A stretch of 64,000 nt of DNA from Mucilaginibacter glaciei (GCF_014773245.1 NZ_JACWMX010000006.1:124001-188000), one strand, 5' to 3'. Positions 16,911 through 26,130 are shown, counted from the first letter of the stretch. The notes: a model not told the origin generated them from the sequence alone. Translations and numbers: made by a program.

Positions 16911-18515
16911 ATGTTTATCGCATCAAGCATTTTAAAACGCCCGGCAATTTTTGCTCTTGTTTTAATACTCCAGATTTTGGGTTTCGGCTGTAAAAAAGAT
17001 AAACAATTTGTTGTGAACACTGCCACACTACCGGTAATTACCACCATGGAGTTTTATACCTATAATGGAGAGCGCTACTCCGACGGGCCGCACTATTACA
17101 ACAAATACATTCTCAATAATTTGGGCGTGCCCAATAGCGTGATCCTGATCAATGGTCATAATTTTAGCCAGGATTTTAAAGAAAGTACGGTTCTATTTAA
17201 TAATATAATCGCGCCTGTTATTTTCGGTGACTCTACCAGTATCCAGGTGATGATACCGGATCAAGTACCCCCGGGCCCGGTAACGCTTACCATCTATACA
17301 AATGGTAAAAGCTATGTTCACCCAGGCAAATTTACCGTTGAAACACCCGATCCGCAAATCACAGGGCTTAATGTAGTTGCGGGTATGCGTGGTGGCAGGG
17401 TAATTATATTGGGCGTAAATTTTAGCACTACTGCGTCTAAAACGAGTGTTAGTGTTAACGGAATTCCAGCAGTTGTAGATTCAGCTACACTTAAGGCAAT
17501 ATATTTAAAAACACCTTCAAACGCAGCTTCCGGTAAAATTGTATTGACCACCCATGGTAAAACTTTAACATACAAAGACGATTTTAAAATTACTTCATCA
17601 ACTTTCACAACTGTTAACAACGTTGGTTTAAGGCTTATATCATTTGATGCCGCAGGTAATATTTATGGCACGGACCAAAATAGGATAGCTAAGATAACAC
17701 CGGCGGGAGCGGTGACCGTGTTAACTAAAGCAGGCACTGAATATATTAGTAATGGCTTTTTCGGGGTAAATTTTGGTGGGGCCGTAGCAGATGCATCCGG
17801 CACCATGTATTTTACATCGCCGTTTCAATCCAACGGCGCAAAACCTTATACCTATCCTGATTTCACCTTGAGATTGATGAAAGTATTGCCAGACGGTTCC
17901 TTTAATGCTATTGCAGGGGGAAGCTACTCGTCTTATGCGGATGGACAAGGTGCAGAAGCTAAATTTATCGGCCCTACTAAACTTGTCCTTAACGCAGCTA
18001 CCGGCAATTTTTACATTAATGATGCGTCAATTATCCGGAAAGTTACACCGTCCGGGCTGGTAAGTACAGTCGCTAATGCACGGGTTGATAAGGCACCGGT
18101 GACCCTACCTGGTTTTATCGGAGTTAACGCTATGGCATTACAGACCACCACCGGCGATGTTTACCTTATTGATAACGCGTCCCGCTATCTGGCCAAAATT
18201 ACACCTGCCGGGGTAATTACTACTACGCCTTTTACCGTTGCAACAGGTACAACTTTTACTACAACATCAGTTTACGGGCAAGCTTTGCCCGCCGATTTGG
18301 CGGTCAATGCATCGGGTACGCTTTTTTTGGCTTTAGGGAACAACCTATATCAAATTAAAGATGGCGTAGTTACTAACACTTTTGCCAACCCGGCCGGCGG
18401 CAATATCATGGGATTAGCAGTAGATAATTCGGGGACCATCTACCTGAGTGCAGCCGAAAGTTTTAACCCTTACGACTATAATGTTAAATACACGCTTTAC
18501 AAGGTCACGCTTTAA
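16911..18515 (+). CDS. TIG/IPT and NHL-repeat lipoprotein
   Basis: A 534-residue surface or periplasmic lipoprotein. From the ATG at 16911 it begins with a hydrophobic stretch and a lipobox ending LGFGC, followed by KKDKQ; the start at 16878 would put an extra hydrophobic run ahead and is less likely. Two TIG/IPT immunoglobulin-like domains follow at about residues 37-125 and 126-205. The rest is a six-bladed-propeller type region of NHL repeats, with recurring units such as GTMYF, GNFYIND, GDVYLIDN and GTIYLS. Such proteins occur in Bacteroidota sugar-uptake loci as glycan binders, but no SusC/SusD genes are here, so the ligand is unknown. Confidence 0.85.
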   Translation: MFIASSILKRPAIFALVLILQILGFGCKKDKQFVVNTATLPVITTMEFYTYNGERYSDGPHYYNKYILNNLGVPNSVILINGHNFSQDFKESTVLFNNIIAPVIFGDSTSIQVMIPDQVPPGPVTLTIYTNGKSYVHPGKFTVETPDPQITGLNVVAGMRGGRVIILGVNFSTTASKTSVSVNGIPAVVDSATLKAIYLKTPSNAASGKIVLTTHGKTLTYKDDFKITSSTFTTVNNVGLRLISFDAAGNIYGTDQNRIAKITPAGAVTVLTKAGTEYISNGFFGVNFGGAVADASGTMYFTSPFQSNGAKPYTYPDFTLRLMKVLPDGSFNAIAGGSYSSYADGQGAEAKFIGPTKLVLNAATGNFYINDASIIRKVTPSGLVSTVANARVDKAPVTLPGFIGVNAMALQTTTGDVYLIDNASRYLAKITPAGVITTTPFTVATGTTFTTTSVYGQALPADLAVNASGTLFLALGNNLYQIKDGVVTNTFANPAGGNIMGLAVDNSGTIYLSAAESFNPYDYNVKYTLYKVTL

Positions 18516-18530
18516 AAACTACACCTCCGG

Positions 18531-18564
18531 CCCTCTTTCTGATCCGCAAAGAGGGGGTTTTCTT
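18531..18564 (+). terminator. Terminator after the TIG/NHL lipoprotein
   Basis: CCCTCTTT-CTGATCCGC-AAAGAGGG forms an eight-pair stem followed by GGTTTTCTT. It starts 15 bases after the stop codon. Confidence 0.7.
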
Positions 18565-18719
18565 ACCTTATTAGCGCTTACCCAAAGGTAGACCGCTGTT
18601 GGCTACCAGGACGAAATTATCCGTTAAAAACTGTTAATTTTCAAGACCCTGTGGCTTAATAATTACAATTTAGTTATAAAATTACTGATATTTGCCGCGT
18701 TTACACATTACCCTGATAC

Positions 18720-21700
18720 ATGCAGTACAACAAGATCAATAACCTTTTAGGCTGGCTCTGCTTTGTGATAGCCTCCTCAACCTACATTCTAACTTTAGAA
18801 CCATCTGTAAGCTTTTGGGATTGCGGTGAATTTATATCATGTGCTTACCGTTTGCAGGTATCGCATCAGCCGGGTTACCCTTTGTTTGCCATGCTGGGCA
18901 AGGTGTTTTCACTGTTGTCCTTCGGCGATAATGCCAAAGTGCCTTATTTTACCAATATGGGCTCGGCAATTGCCAGCGGTGCTACGGTAATGTTTTTGTT
19001 TTGGAGCATAACCGCTATCGCTAAAAAATTATTAGCCGGCCGCGACAAGGAATTTGGCGACTCCCAAACCACCCTTATTATGGGTGCAGGTTTGGTGGGC
19101 GCATTGGCGTTCACTTACACCGATACCTTTTGGTTCTCGGCTGTAGAGACTATCGTTTTTGCCCTTTCATCGCTATGCATCGCTATTATATTCTGGGCGA
19201 TATTAAAATGGGAGGCACATGCCGATGAGCCCCGTGCCGACAAGTGGATCATTTTTATCGCTTACGTTATCGGTCTTTCTATCGGGATCCACCTTTTAAA
19301 CTTGTTAACTATCCCGGCGCTGGCGTTGGTATATTACTTCCGCAGGTATAAAAATATTAATACTAAGAGCGCCATCATCGCTTTTTTAATCAGCGTTGTT
19401 ATCCTGGGTTTTGTACAATATGGCATCCGTGGTTATACTATTAAGTTTGCTGCGTATTTCGATCTATTCTTTGTGAACTCGTTAGGCTTGGGCTTCTGGA
19501 CAGGTGCCATCTTCTTTTTCCTGCTGATTGTCGCGGCACTGGTATTTGGCATCCGCTACAGTATCAAACACAACATGCCTACGCTTAATCTTGCGTTACT
19601 GTGTGTTGCCTTTATATACTTTGGCTACGGCTCGTTTGCTTATATCCCTATCCGGGCAACTGCTAATACTAACCTCAACAACTCGCATCCGGATAATGCC
19701 TTTGTGATGTACGGCTACTTAAACCGCATTCAATACGGCGAAAACCCGCTGCTTACAGGCCAGCTCTTTGATTCGAAAATTATAGATCAAACCGAGGGAG
19801 CAAATATTTACCGTAAAGGCGAAAAAAGCTATGAGGTTGCCGGCAAAAAAACAAATTACATATACGATAAGACCACCCTGCTGCCACGTATGTATAGCAA
19901 TGATGCGCAGGATGTACAATTTTACCGCCAGTGGCTGCAAATGAGCGATACCCAATCGCCTACGTTTTATGATAACATGCGCTATATGTTTAGCTGGCAG
20001 ATTTACCAGATGTATGGCCGCTACTTTTTATGGAACTTTGTTGGCCGCTATAACGACCAAGACGGCCAAACCAGCACAGAGGGATATGATGGTAACTGGA
20101 CAAGCGGGATCTTTGACGGCGGCAAACACCTGCCCAACTCGGTTATCCACGGTACAACTTACACACCGCTATATGCCCTTCCTTTAATTTTGGGGTTATT
20201 GGGGATGTTTTACCATTTCAGCTATAAAAAACGCGATGCCTTGATTGTGTTGATGCTTTGGTTCTTTACCGGTATTGCTGTAGTGTTATACGTTAACCAG
20301 GCCAATGTGCAGCCGCGCGAAAGGGATTACTCGTACGTGGGCTCGTTTTATGCCTTTGCTATATGGATAGGCCTGGCCGTTATTGCCATTGCCGATATGA
20401 TGAAAAACTGGGCCAAAGTTAATATCAAAATCTCTGCCTACGCGGCTACAGGCCTTTGTTTATTATTAGCACCTATTTTAATGGCGTCAAAAGAGTGGAA
20501 GGCGCATGACCGCTCGACTAAAATGACACCGCATGACATGGCTTACAACTACCTCATCAGCTGCCCGCCAAATGCTATTTTGTTTACCTACGGCGATAAT
20601 GATACCTACTCGTTATGGTACGACCAGGAAGTGGAAGGCATCCGCCCGGATGTGCGCATTGTTAACCTGAGCCTGTTTACTGGCGACTGGTATATCCGCC
20701 AGATGCAAAAGCAAATGAACCAAAGTGCTCCGCTGCCTATCACCATGCCTTTTGATAAGTATAAAGAAGGTGTAAGAGACGTTATTTACTACCAGGATGC
20801 CAAAATACCCGGCTACAGCGAAGTAAAGGATGTGTTTGACTTTATCACATCGGACGACAAGGCGATGCAAGGGCAAAACAATGCGGGCGAAAGCGTGAAC
20901 TACCTGCCTACCAAAAAGTTCAGCCTGAAGATAAACCCGGACGATGTGATGAAGAACAATGTCATCACACCCGAGCAAAAAAGCAAGCTGGACACGGCCA
21001 TGCACTGGACATATACCTCTAACTACGTGACCAAAGAGAATTTGGCCATACTGGATATCCTGGCGCATAATAACTGGAAACGCCCTATTTGCTTTACCAC
21101 CACAATCGGGAACAGCAATCTGATAGGTTTACAGCCGTATTTGTATAAAGAAGGTTTTACTTACCGCTTATTACCGCTAAAACCCGACACCACCAATCAG
21201 GACCAGTTAAGCAAAACCAATAGCCTGGTGATGTACAACAACGTGATGAACAAGTTTAAATTCGGCAAGTTTAAAACGGCTAAATACCTGGACCATGAAT
21301 CGACCAATATGTTTTACCCGGTAATGCTTACCACTTTCTTAGACCTGGCCCGCAACCTGGAGCAGGAAGGCGACGGTGACCTTGCTCTTAAGGTGTTACA
21401 CAAGGCTGACGACGAACTGCCCGATTTGAATCCGTACATTGATGTAGCGGGCCGTAAACTGTTTATGGCGCAAATTGCCTATCGCTTAGGCGACCCTACC
21501 CTGGGGAACAAGATTATCAACGCTATTGATACCTTTTTGGTAGATCAGTTAAACTACAATTATTACCAACTGCAGCAAGGCGGCGGTAACATGAGTGTGC
21601 GCGATATACAGATAGGCATACAGGTACTAAACGGTATCACCGAGTTTAGTAAAGCCGGCCACCAGGATGCCCTGAGTAAAAAATTGGGGGCACAGTTAAA

Positions 21701-21743
21701 AGATTACGCCACCAAATTTGCCCCTGTTTTAGGGAAGGAATAA
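18720..21743 (+). CDS. DUF2723 membrane protein, probable GT-C type glycosyltransferase
   Basis: A 1007-residue integral membrane protein of the DUF2723 family. The first helix ends in SFWDCGEFI at about residues 31-39, an acidic pair placed like the catalytic Asp/Glu of GT-C fold glycosyltransferases, followed by the family segment AYRLQVSHQPGYP. About 11-12 hydrophobic helices occupy residues 1-600, with the conserved QPRERDYSYVGSFYAF near residue 540. A soluble C-terminal region of about 400 residues follows. In Bacteroidota such proteins are thought to glycosylate proteins or envelope polymers from lipid-linked sugars; the donor and acceptor here are unknown. The gene stands alone and has a strong terminator. 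Confidence 0.88.
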   Translation: MQYNKINNLLGWLCFVIASSTYILTLEPSVSFWDCGEFISCAYRLQVSHQPGYPLFAMLGKVFSLLSFGDNAKVPYFTNMGSAIASGATVMFLFWSITAIAKKLLAGRDKEFGDSQTTLIMGAGLVGALAFTYTDTFWFSAVETIVFALSSLCIAIIFWAILKWEAHADEPRADKWIIFIAYVIGLSIGIHLLNLLTIPALALVYYFRRYKNINTKSAIIAFLISVVILGFVQYGIRGYTIKFAAYFDLFFVNSLGLGFWTGAIFFFLLIVAALVFGIRYSIKHNMPTLNLALLCVAFIYFGYGSFAYIPIRATANTNLNNSHPDNAFVMYGYLNRIQYGENPLLTGQLFDSKIIDQTEGANIYRKGEKSYEVAGKKTNYIYDKTTLLPRMYSNDAQDVQFYRQWLQMSDTQSPTFYDNMRYMFSWQIYQMYGRYFLWNFVGRYNDQDGQTSTEGYDGNWTSGIFDGGKHLPNSVIHGTTYTPLYALPLILGLLGMFYHFSYKKRDALIVLMLWFFTGIAVVLYVNQANVQPRERDYSYVGSFYAFAIWIGLAVIAIADMMKNWAKVNIKISAYAATGLCLLLAPILMASKEWKAHDRSTKMTPHDMAYNYLISCPPNAILFTYGDNDTYSLWYDQEVEGIRPDVRIVNLSLFTGDWYIRQMQKQMNQSAPLPITMPFDKYKEGVRDVIYYQDAKIPGYSEVKDVFDFITSDDKAMQGQNNAGESVNYLPTKKFSLKINPDDVMKNNVITPEQKSKLDTAMHWTYTSNYVTKENLAILDILAHNNWKRPICFTTTIGNSNLIGLQPYLYKEGFTYRLLPLKPDTTNQDQLSKTNSLVMYNNVMNKFKFGKFKTAKYLDHESTNMFYPVMLTTFLDLARNLEQEGDGDLALKVLHKADDELPDLNPYIDVAGRKLFMAQIAYRLGDPTLGNKIINAIDTFLVDQLNYNYYQLQQGGGNMSVRDIQIGIQVLNGITEFSKAGHQDALSKKLGAQLKDYATKFAPVLGKE

Positions 21744-21760
21744 TTAAGGCATACATTAAT

Positions 21761-21799
21761 AAAAAGAGCCATTCAGCAAATGCTGAATGGCTCTTTTTA
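21761..21799 (+). terminator. Terminator after the DUF2723 gene
   Basis: GAGCCATTCAGC-AAAT-GCTGAATGGCTC is a 12-pair perfect stem flanked by A5 and T5 runs, so it is bidirectional. It starts 17 bases after the stop codon. Confidence 0.9.
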
Positions 21800-21808
21800 T
21801 GTAATCAG

Positions 21809-21904
21809 GTCATGCTGAATTTATTTCAGCATCTCTCATACAATGTTTAAACTACAACAGCCATTGACTTGTCCTGTGAGATGCCAAAATAAATTAGGCA
21901 TGAC
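21809..21904. repeat. Palindromic intergenic repeat, family C copy 1
   Basis: The arms GTCATGCTGAATTTATTT and AAATAAATTAGGCATGAC are imperfect inverted complements, and CAGCATCTC pairs with GAGATGCC inside. It lies in the convergent gap between the DUF2723 gene and the lipocalin-like gene, directly behind a normal terminator. The copy at 41898-41980 is more degenerate. Confidence 0.75.
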
Positions 21905-21940
21905 GTAAGATTTATTCGGAGGGGGGTATAAATTTTAATT

Positions 21941-22381
21941 TTACGGCCTTACATAAAGTGTAGTCACCTTCAGTTCGCGGTTGAGTAATTTAAATTTAGA
22001 TGCTGTCAATTCCAAAATACTATCCTTACGGGTAGTACCGTCGGCTTTGGTTATTTGAATATTATGGTTTTTATCTGTTAAAACCCACTTACCATGTTTA
22101 AGGCCTTGCGTTGATGCCGACTCGTAGGTACCGTCAGCCTTATAGGTTACCTGAAGGCTTTTGACCAGTTCAACAATTTCACCTTTGCTTTCCTTAATTT
22201 TATCCTCGGCATCCGGCGCAGCGGCAACGGCTTTAGTTATGATACCGTCAACCATTTGGGGGATTGATGCCTCATCAAGTTTCCAGGTGCCCAGCACATC
22301 TTTTTCGGCAGTACTAAAAGTAGTGAATGCAGATAATGACAATGCGATAGCTGCCGCAGAAAAAAAAGTTTTTGTTTTCAT
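21941..22381 (-). CDS. Lipocalin-like exported protein
   Basis: A 146-residue protein with a signal peptide (MKTKTFFSAAAIALSLSAFT, cleavage near FSTAEK). The motif DVLGTWKLDEASIP at the start of the mature part, and the strand pattern with VTYKADGTYES, HGKWVLTDKNHNI and DSILELTASKFKLL, are typical of lipocalin-like small beta barrels in Bacteroidota. No ligand can be assigned. It is transcribed alone, with the toxin gene 82 bases upstream. Confidence 0.75.
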   Translation of the reverse strand: MKTKTFFSAAAIALSLSAFTTFSTAEKDVLGTWKLDEASIPQMVDGIITKAVAAAPDAEDKIKESKGEIVELVKSLQVTYKADGTYESASTQGLKHGKWVLTDKNHNIQITKADGTTRKDSILELTASKFKLLNRELKVTTLYVRP

Positions 22382-22463
22382 GTTGGATGTGTTTGTAGGG
22401 CAAGTTAGGGCTTGCTATACATCTACACAACGTATAGTAGTAATTTACTTAAATTGAGCCGGT

Positions 22464-22793
22464 TTATTTGAAAAGGTTTGAAAGTAAATGTGCAACTTTC
22501 GAGCTAACAGATTTATCTACAGAGCCCGAAATCCGAATAATCATATTTTTATCTGCAGTGAATATTCGTGTTGGGCGGATATAAGATATAATTGGTAAAT
22601 TACCCGAAACAAAGTCCGAATGTATTAATGGAATAGCAAAGTTATCTAAATTTTGCTGACTGGTTATTTGGCAAAGAATGATATCATCACCAGGTAGATC
22701 TGCAAGTACTAAGGCGGGTCTGCGCTTCGATCCAGAAAGATCAGAAAAAGGAAACGGAATTACAACAACATCCCCTTTTACAAATTTTGCCAT
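22464..22793 (-). CDS. PemK/MazF family toxin
   Basis: A 109-residue toxin of the PemK/MazF type, a family of sequence-specific RNases that stall translation. The N-terminal KGDVVVIPFPFSDLSGSKRRPALVL (residues about 6-30) has the family GDVV-x-FPF pattern and the basic RRPALVL strand; the central ILCQITSQ and C-terminal SYIRPTRIF are also family-like. It overlaps the upstream antitoxin gene by 16 bases, the arrangement expected for translational coupling in a type II toxin-antitoxin module. Catalytic competence cannot be judged from the sequence alone, but nothing looks truncated. Confidence 0.85.
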   Translation of the reverse strand: MAKFVKGDVVVIPFPFSDLSGSKRRPALVLADLPGDDIILCQITSQQNLDNFAIPLIHSDFVSGNLPIISYIRPTRIFTADKNMIIRISGSVDKSVSSKVAHLLSNLFK

Positions 22794-22996
22794 GCAACAT
22801 CTTCTTCAATGGTAAGCCAGTCTTTTGAAAGCGCCTTTTCACTTGCCTGAAAAGTAAGTGATTCCTCCCGAACGATATCTTTCGACTGCGCCTCATCAAT
22901 AGTAAATGCAATAATTTCTACCTGCTTACCAACAAAGTTCTCAGGAACGTTGAGTAAAACACTTTGGTTTTCCGGTTTTAAAATTGTCCTCACCAT
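22778..22996 (-). CDS. Putative antitoxin of the PemK/MazF-type module
   Basis: A 72-residue acidic protein upstream of and overlapping the toxin gene. The N-terminal half (residues 1-30, with VLLNVPENFVGKQVEIIAF) resembles the short antitoxins that Bacteroidota pair with PemK-like toxins; the C-terminal half is acidic and probably disordered until it wraps around the toxin. I see no clear ribbon-helix-helix or AbrB signature, so the DNA-binding mode is unknown. A TATATTTG box lies exactly four bases before the ATG, which predicts a leaderless transcript, and autoregulation would act there. Confidence 0.75.
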   Translation of the reverse strand: MVRTILKPENQSVLLNVPENFVGKQVEIIAFTIDEAQSKDIVREESLTFQASEKALSKDWLTIEEDVAWQNL

Positions 22997-23000
22997 ATAT

Positions 23001-23008
23001 CAAATATA
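23001..23008 (-). promoter_or_regulatory. TAnnTTTG promoter box of the toxin-antitoxin operon
   Basis: On the minus strand this reads TATATTTG and is separated from the antitoxin ATG by four bases (ATAT). The surrounding A/T-rich sequence has alternating TATAT runs that could also be an operator. Confidence 0.6.
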
Positions 23009-23028
23009 CAAAATATTTAAAACGCCAC

Positions 23029-23520
23029 TTACATCGCCAGCACTTCATTCTCTTTTTTGATGCGCACCGATAGCATAATGGCGTTTAAAATAGTGAATGC
23101 TACAGCCGTATAATACAAGTTAAAGGCCAGCGGGATAATGGCTATCTCGCAAATAACGATGATATAGTTGGGGTGCTTAATGTATTTATAAATGCCTGTA
23201 GCCACGGGTTTAGAACCAGGCACTTTAAAAATCTTAGTGTTCCAGTAATGGCCAAGGGTTGATATCACCACTACCTTGATCACTATCAACACAAAAAACA
23301 GCACGATGAAAAAATAATTGGTGCCGGTATGGTCGCTGTAAATATACTCAGCAATTACTGATATGATAAAAGCCGTATGCAGCAATACAATGTACGGGTA
23401 GTGCTCTTTACCATACTCAACCGCACCGTTAGCGCGCAGCCATTTTTCGTTTCGGGCAGCTACCAGTAATTCAGATATGCGCTGAATGATCAGGAAGCTG
23501 ATAAAAAGGATAAAGGTCAT
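23029..23520 (-). CDS. Isoprenylcysteine carboxyl methyltransferase family protein
   Basis: A 163-residue membrane methyltransferase of the ICMT-like family. Four hydrophobic segments are seen (about residues 1-18, 42-62, 70-90 and 122-147). The SAM-binding signature is GHYWNTKIFKV, then GIYKYIKHPNY at about residues 108-118, and a C-terminal RIKKENEVL. The polyketide synthase gene ends only eight bases upstream, so they form an operon. By analogy with the Bacillus BpsA/BpsB pair, the likely substrate is a hydroxyl of the alkylpyrone or alkylresorcinol-like product instead of a prenylated protein. That role is an inference from gene pairing. Confidence 0.85.
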   Translation of the reverse strand: MTFILFISFLIIQRISELLVAARNEKWLRANGAVEYGKEHYPYIVLLHTAFIISVIAEYIYSDHTGTNYFFIVLFFVLIVIKVVVISTLGHYWNTKIFKVPGSKPVATGIYKYIKHPNYIIVICEIAIIPLAFNLYYTAVAFTILNAIMLSVRIKKENEVLAM

Positions 23521-23528
23521 TGTTAGGG

Positions 23529-24587
23529 TTAGTTTTGCATTTTTAACAGGATCATTTCGCTGCTAAAGCCAGGGCCCATGGCCAGCATTAGCCCGTAACC
23601 ATCGGCAAAGCCTTCGGCCATAAATTTCTCTAATACGTATAGCACGGTAACACTGCTCATGTTGCCATTATCAGTCATAACCTGGCGGGTGTTCTTTAAA
23701 AAATCGCCGGGAATCTTTAACGCATCCACGTAAGCATCTAAGACCTTAGTACCGCCGGGATGGAAGATAAAGTTTTTGATGTCGCTTAGCTGTAACCCTT
23801 GTTTACCCAAAAAATCGGCAACATCACCGCTGATATTAGTATGGATAAATGTAGGGATATCTTTAGAGAACACCACCTTAAACCCATCATCCTGAAACTG
23901 CCAGCCCATTACTTCTTCAGAATCGTAATATAGCTTGCTGCTATTAGCCAATATATTCAATTGCTTTGCTTGTTGAGCATGGTTATCGCCTTTAACAATC
24001 ACTGCCACTACCCCATCAGAAAACAAGCTGGATCCAATGAAATTACTTTTGCTATAATCGCTTTTGATCAATGTAAGCGAGCAAAGCTCGACTGCAATCA
24101 GTAACACAACCGCATCCGGGTTTGCCTTTGCCGCCATGTTTGCCTTAGCCATACCGGCTACACCGCCTGCACAACCCAAACCCCATACTGGTGTACGGTT
24201 TACATGCTGGTTTAGCCGCATTTTATTGATAACCATGGCATCTATACTTGGCGTGGCCAGCCCGGTGGTCGATACAAAAAGCACATCAGTTATCTCGTCC
24301 TTATCGATCCCGGCTTTTGCGATCGCCACTTCTGCAGCCTCAACAGCGTACTGCAGCGATAGGCTTATATACGCATCGTTACGCTCTTTAAACGTGGTAT
24401 TTTCAGCATAATAACTTATCGGTTTGGCAAAGTTGCGGGTAACAATCCCGGTATTGTCAAACGCCTGGATGAGCCGGTCTACCTGAGGGAAATCCACCGA
24501 AAAGAGGGCACGCGCCTGTTCTTTTACTTCGTGCTGCGGCACCCTGTTAGGCAAATCAATTTTAGATACTGCTGTTATAAATGGCAT
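23529..24587 (-). CDS. Type III polyketide synthase
   Basis: A 352-residue chalcone-synthase-type enzyme, close to the usual length. The Cys-His-Asn triad is intact: Cys139 in GLGCAGG, His276 in IFHPGG, and Asn309 in DNGNMSS. The C-terminal GPGFSSEM loop is also typical. Such enzymes condense a starter acyl-CoA with malonyl-CoA to alkylpyrones, alkylresorcinols or phloroglucinols; an ordinary fatty acyl starter is the simplest guess for this lineage. It forms an operon with the ICMT-type methyltransferase. No other biosynthetic genes are close, so this is a minimal two-gene pathway. Confidence 0.93.
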   Translation of the reverse strand: MPFITAVSKIDLPNRVPQHEVKEQARALFSVDFPQVDRLIQAFDNTGIVTRNFAKPISYYAENTTFKERNDAYISLSLQYAVEAAEVAIAKAGIDKDEITDVLFVSTTGLATPSIDAMVINKMRLNQHVNRTPVWGLGCAGGVAGMAKANMAAKANPDAVVLLIAVELCSLTLIKSDYSKSNFIGSSLFSDGVVAVIVKGDNHAQQAKQLNILANSSKLYYDSEEVMGWQFQDDGFKVVFSKDIPTFIHTNISGDVADFLGKQGLQLSDIKNFIFHPGGTKVLDAYVDALKIPGDFLKNTRQVMTDNGNMSSVTVLYVLEKFMAEGFADGYGLMLAMGPGFSSEMILLKMQN

Positions 24588-24730
24588 TGTACATTATAAA
24601 ATTTGGGGGAGGAATTGCTCCAATATAGATAATACGAAAGAAACTATCGTATGGTTGATAACTTTTATTAAATACTATTGTTTCAATTACTGTAAGCTTA
24701 TTAAATTGTACCACCTAAAAGTTAATTCAG

Positions 24731-25501
24731 ATGCCCGAACTACCCGACCTGCAAGTATTTGCGCGCAACCTTGATAAAATGCTGGCCGATAAAACCGTTC
24801 AAACAATCACCGTGCATAAAGCGCCTAAATTGAATGTGACGCATCGTGAGCTGAATGATACCTTAAACGGTCAAAAACTGAATAAGGTATATCGCGACGG
24901 GAAGGAGTTGTATTTTAAGTTTAGTAAAGGCGATGTATTGGCATTGCACCTGATGCTGCACGGTAAACTGTTTTTATTTAAGGGCAAAAACGAGCAGAAG
25001 TATAGTCTCATCGAAATAGTTTTTACAGATGATACCGGACTGGTGCTAACGGATTTCCAGGGGATTGCCAACCCAACCTTAAACCCGGCTGATAAAGATG
25101 CCCCTGATGCCGATAAAGCAAATCTAACCTACCTAAAAGCCAAACTGGGCAAAACTAAAACCAACGTAAAAACAGTATTGCTGGGCCAGAAAATAATCCG
25201 CGGGATAGGTAATGCTTACGCGGATGAGATCCTATGGGATGCCCGGATCTCGCCTTTTTCCGCTGCGAATAAGATCCCGGATGATAAGGTGGCAGCACTC
25301 CTGAAGTCGATCCACTCTGTCTTAAAGAACGCCGAAGAACAGATCATCAAATCGAACCCCGATATCATCGCCGGCGAGATCCGCGATTTTATGCTGATCC
25401 ATAACGCTAAAAAGAAACAAAGCCCTACCGGCAAAGAGATCCTGATCAAAGAAGCAACCCGGAAAACCTACTATACAGAAGAACAGGAGTTGTATACATA
25501 A
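24731..25501 (+). CDS. Fpg/Nei family DNA glycosylase without zinc finger
   Basis: A 256-residue base-excision repair glycosylase/AP lyase. It starts MPELPDLQ; after Met removal the N-terminal Pro and the following Glu are the catalytic residues. The helix-two-turn-helix GQKIIRGIGNAYADEILWDARISP is at about residues 157-180. The C-terminus lacks the four-Cys zinc finger of Fpg and Nei and ends in KTYYTEEQELYT instead, where a zincless finger could exist as in NEIL1-type enzymes. The substrate range (oxidised purines or pyrimidines) is not clear. The gene is monocistronic. Confidence 0.85.
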   Translation: MPELPDLQVFARNLDKMLADKTVQTITVHKAPKLNVTHRELNDTLNGQKLNKVYRDGKELYFKFSKGDVLALHLMLHGKLFLFKGKNEQKYSLIEIVFTDDTGLVLTDFQGIANPTLNPADKDAPDADKANLTYLKAKLGKTKTNVKTVLLGQKIIRGIGNAYADEILWDARISPFSAANKIPDDKVAALLKSIHSVLKNAEEQIIKSNPDIIAGEIRDFMLIHNAKKKQSPTGKEILIKEATRKTYYTEEQELYT

Positions 25502-25651
25502 AGTATCGGCCCCGAGTATCTCCTATGCTCCCACTCCTTATAGGACATGATTTTTTGATGAATTTTTTCGCTATACTTAAAACTTTTAACCTAAATACAG
25601 TGTTTCCTTAATAACAACACACACATATATAGACTACTAATATATACTACC

Positions 25652-26128
25652 ATGGGAACATTACAGCACATCCAACACCAGATCTCGGCCCTTAACGACT
25701 TGATCAAAATAAATAACGACCGCATTGCAGGCTACCAAAAAGCTTTGGAAAGCACCGAAGACAGCTCTATTAAGGGAATATTTGAAAGTTATGCTGATCA
25801 AAGCACAGGTTACGTAAACCAATTGAACGATTATATCCGTGTATTAGGCGGCTCGCCTGCCGATGGTACTACGTTATCAGGCAAGTTTCATAACACCTGG
25901 ATGGACGTAAAAGCGGCATTCTCTAAACAAGATGCGCATTCAATATTATCTGACTGTGAATACGGCGAAGACGTGGCCAAAAGCGCCTACCGCAAAGCTT
26001 TAGATGATAAGGAACTGATATGGGAAGACGATAAGGTGGTTACTATCTTAACCAACCAGCTACACGGATTAAATATAGCGCATGATGCGGTTAAAGCCCT
26101 GCGCGACTCAATTAAACTATCAGCATAA
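25652..26128 (+). CDS. DUF2383 (PA2169-type) four-helix bundle protein
   Basis: A 158-residue protein of the PA2169/DUF2383 family, with a ferritin-like four-helix bundle of unknown function that often appears with stress genes. The family features are visible: ISALNDLIKINNDRIAGYQKA at about residues 11-31, the YADQSTGYVNQLNDYI helix, LGGSPADGTTLSGKFHNTW, and the terminal helix GLNIAHDAVKALRD. There is no signal peptide. The next gene starts two bases after its stop, so the two are cotranscribed. Confidence 0.85.
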   Translation: MGTLQHIQHQISALNDLIKINNDRIAGYQKALESTEDSSIKGIFESYADQSTGYVNQLNDYIRVLGGSPADGTTLSGKFHNTWMDVKAAFSKQDAHSILSDCEYGEDVAKSAYRKALDDKELIWEDDKVVTILTNQLHGLNIAHDAVKALRDSIKLSA

Positions 26129-26130
26129 TT

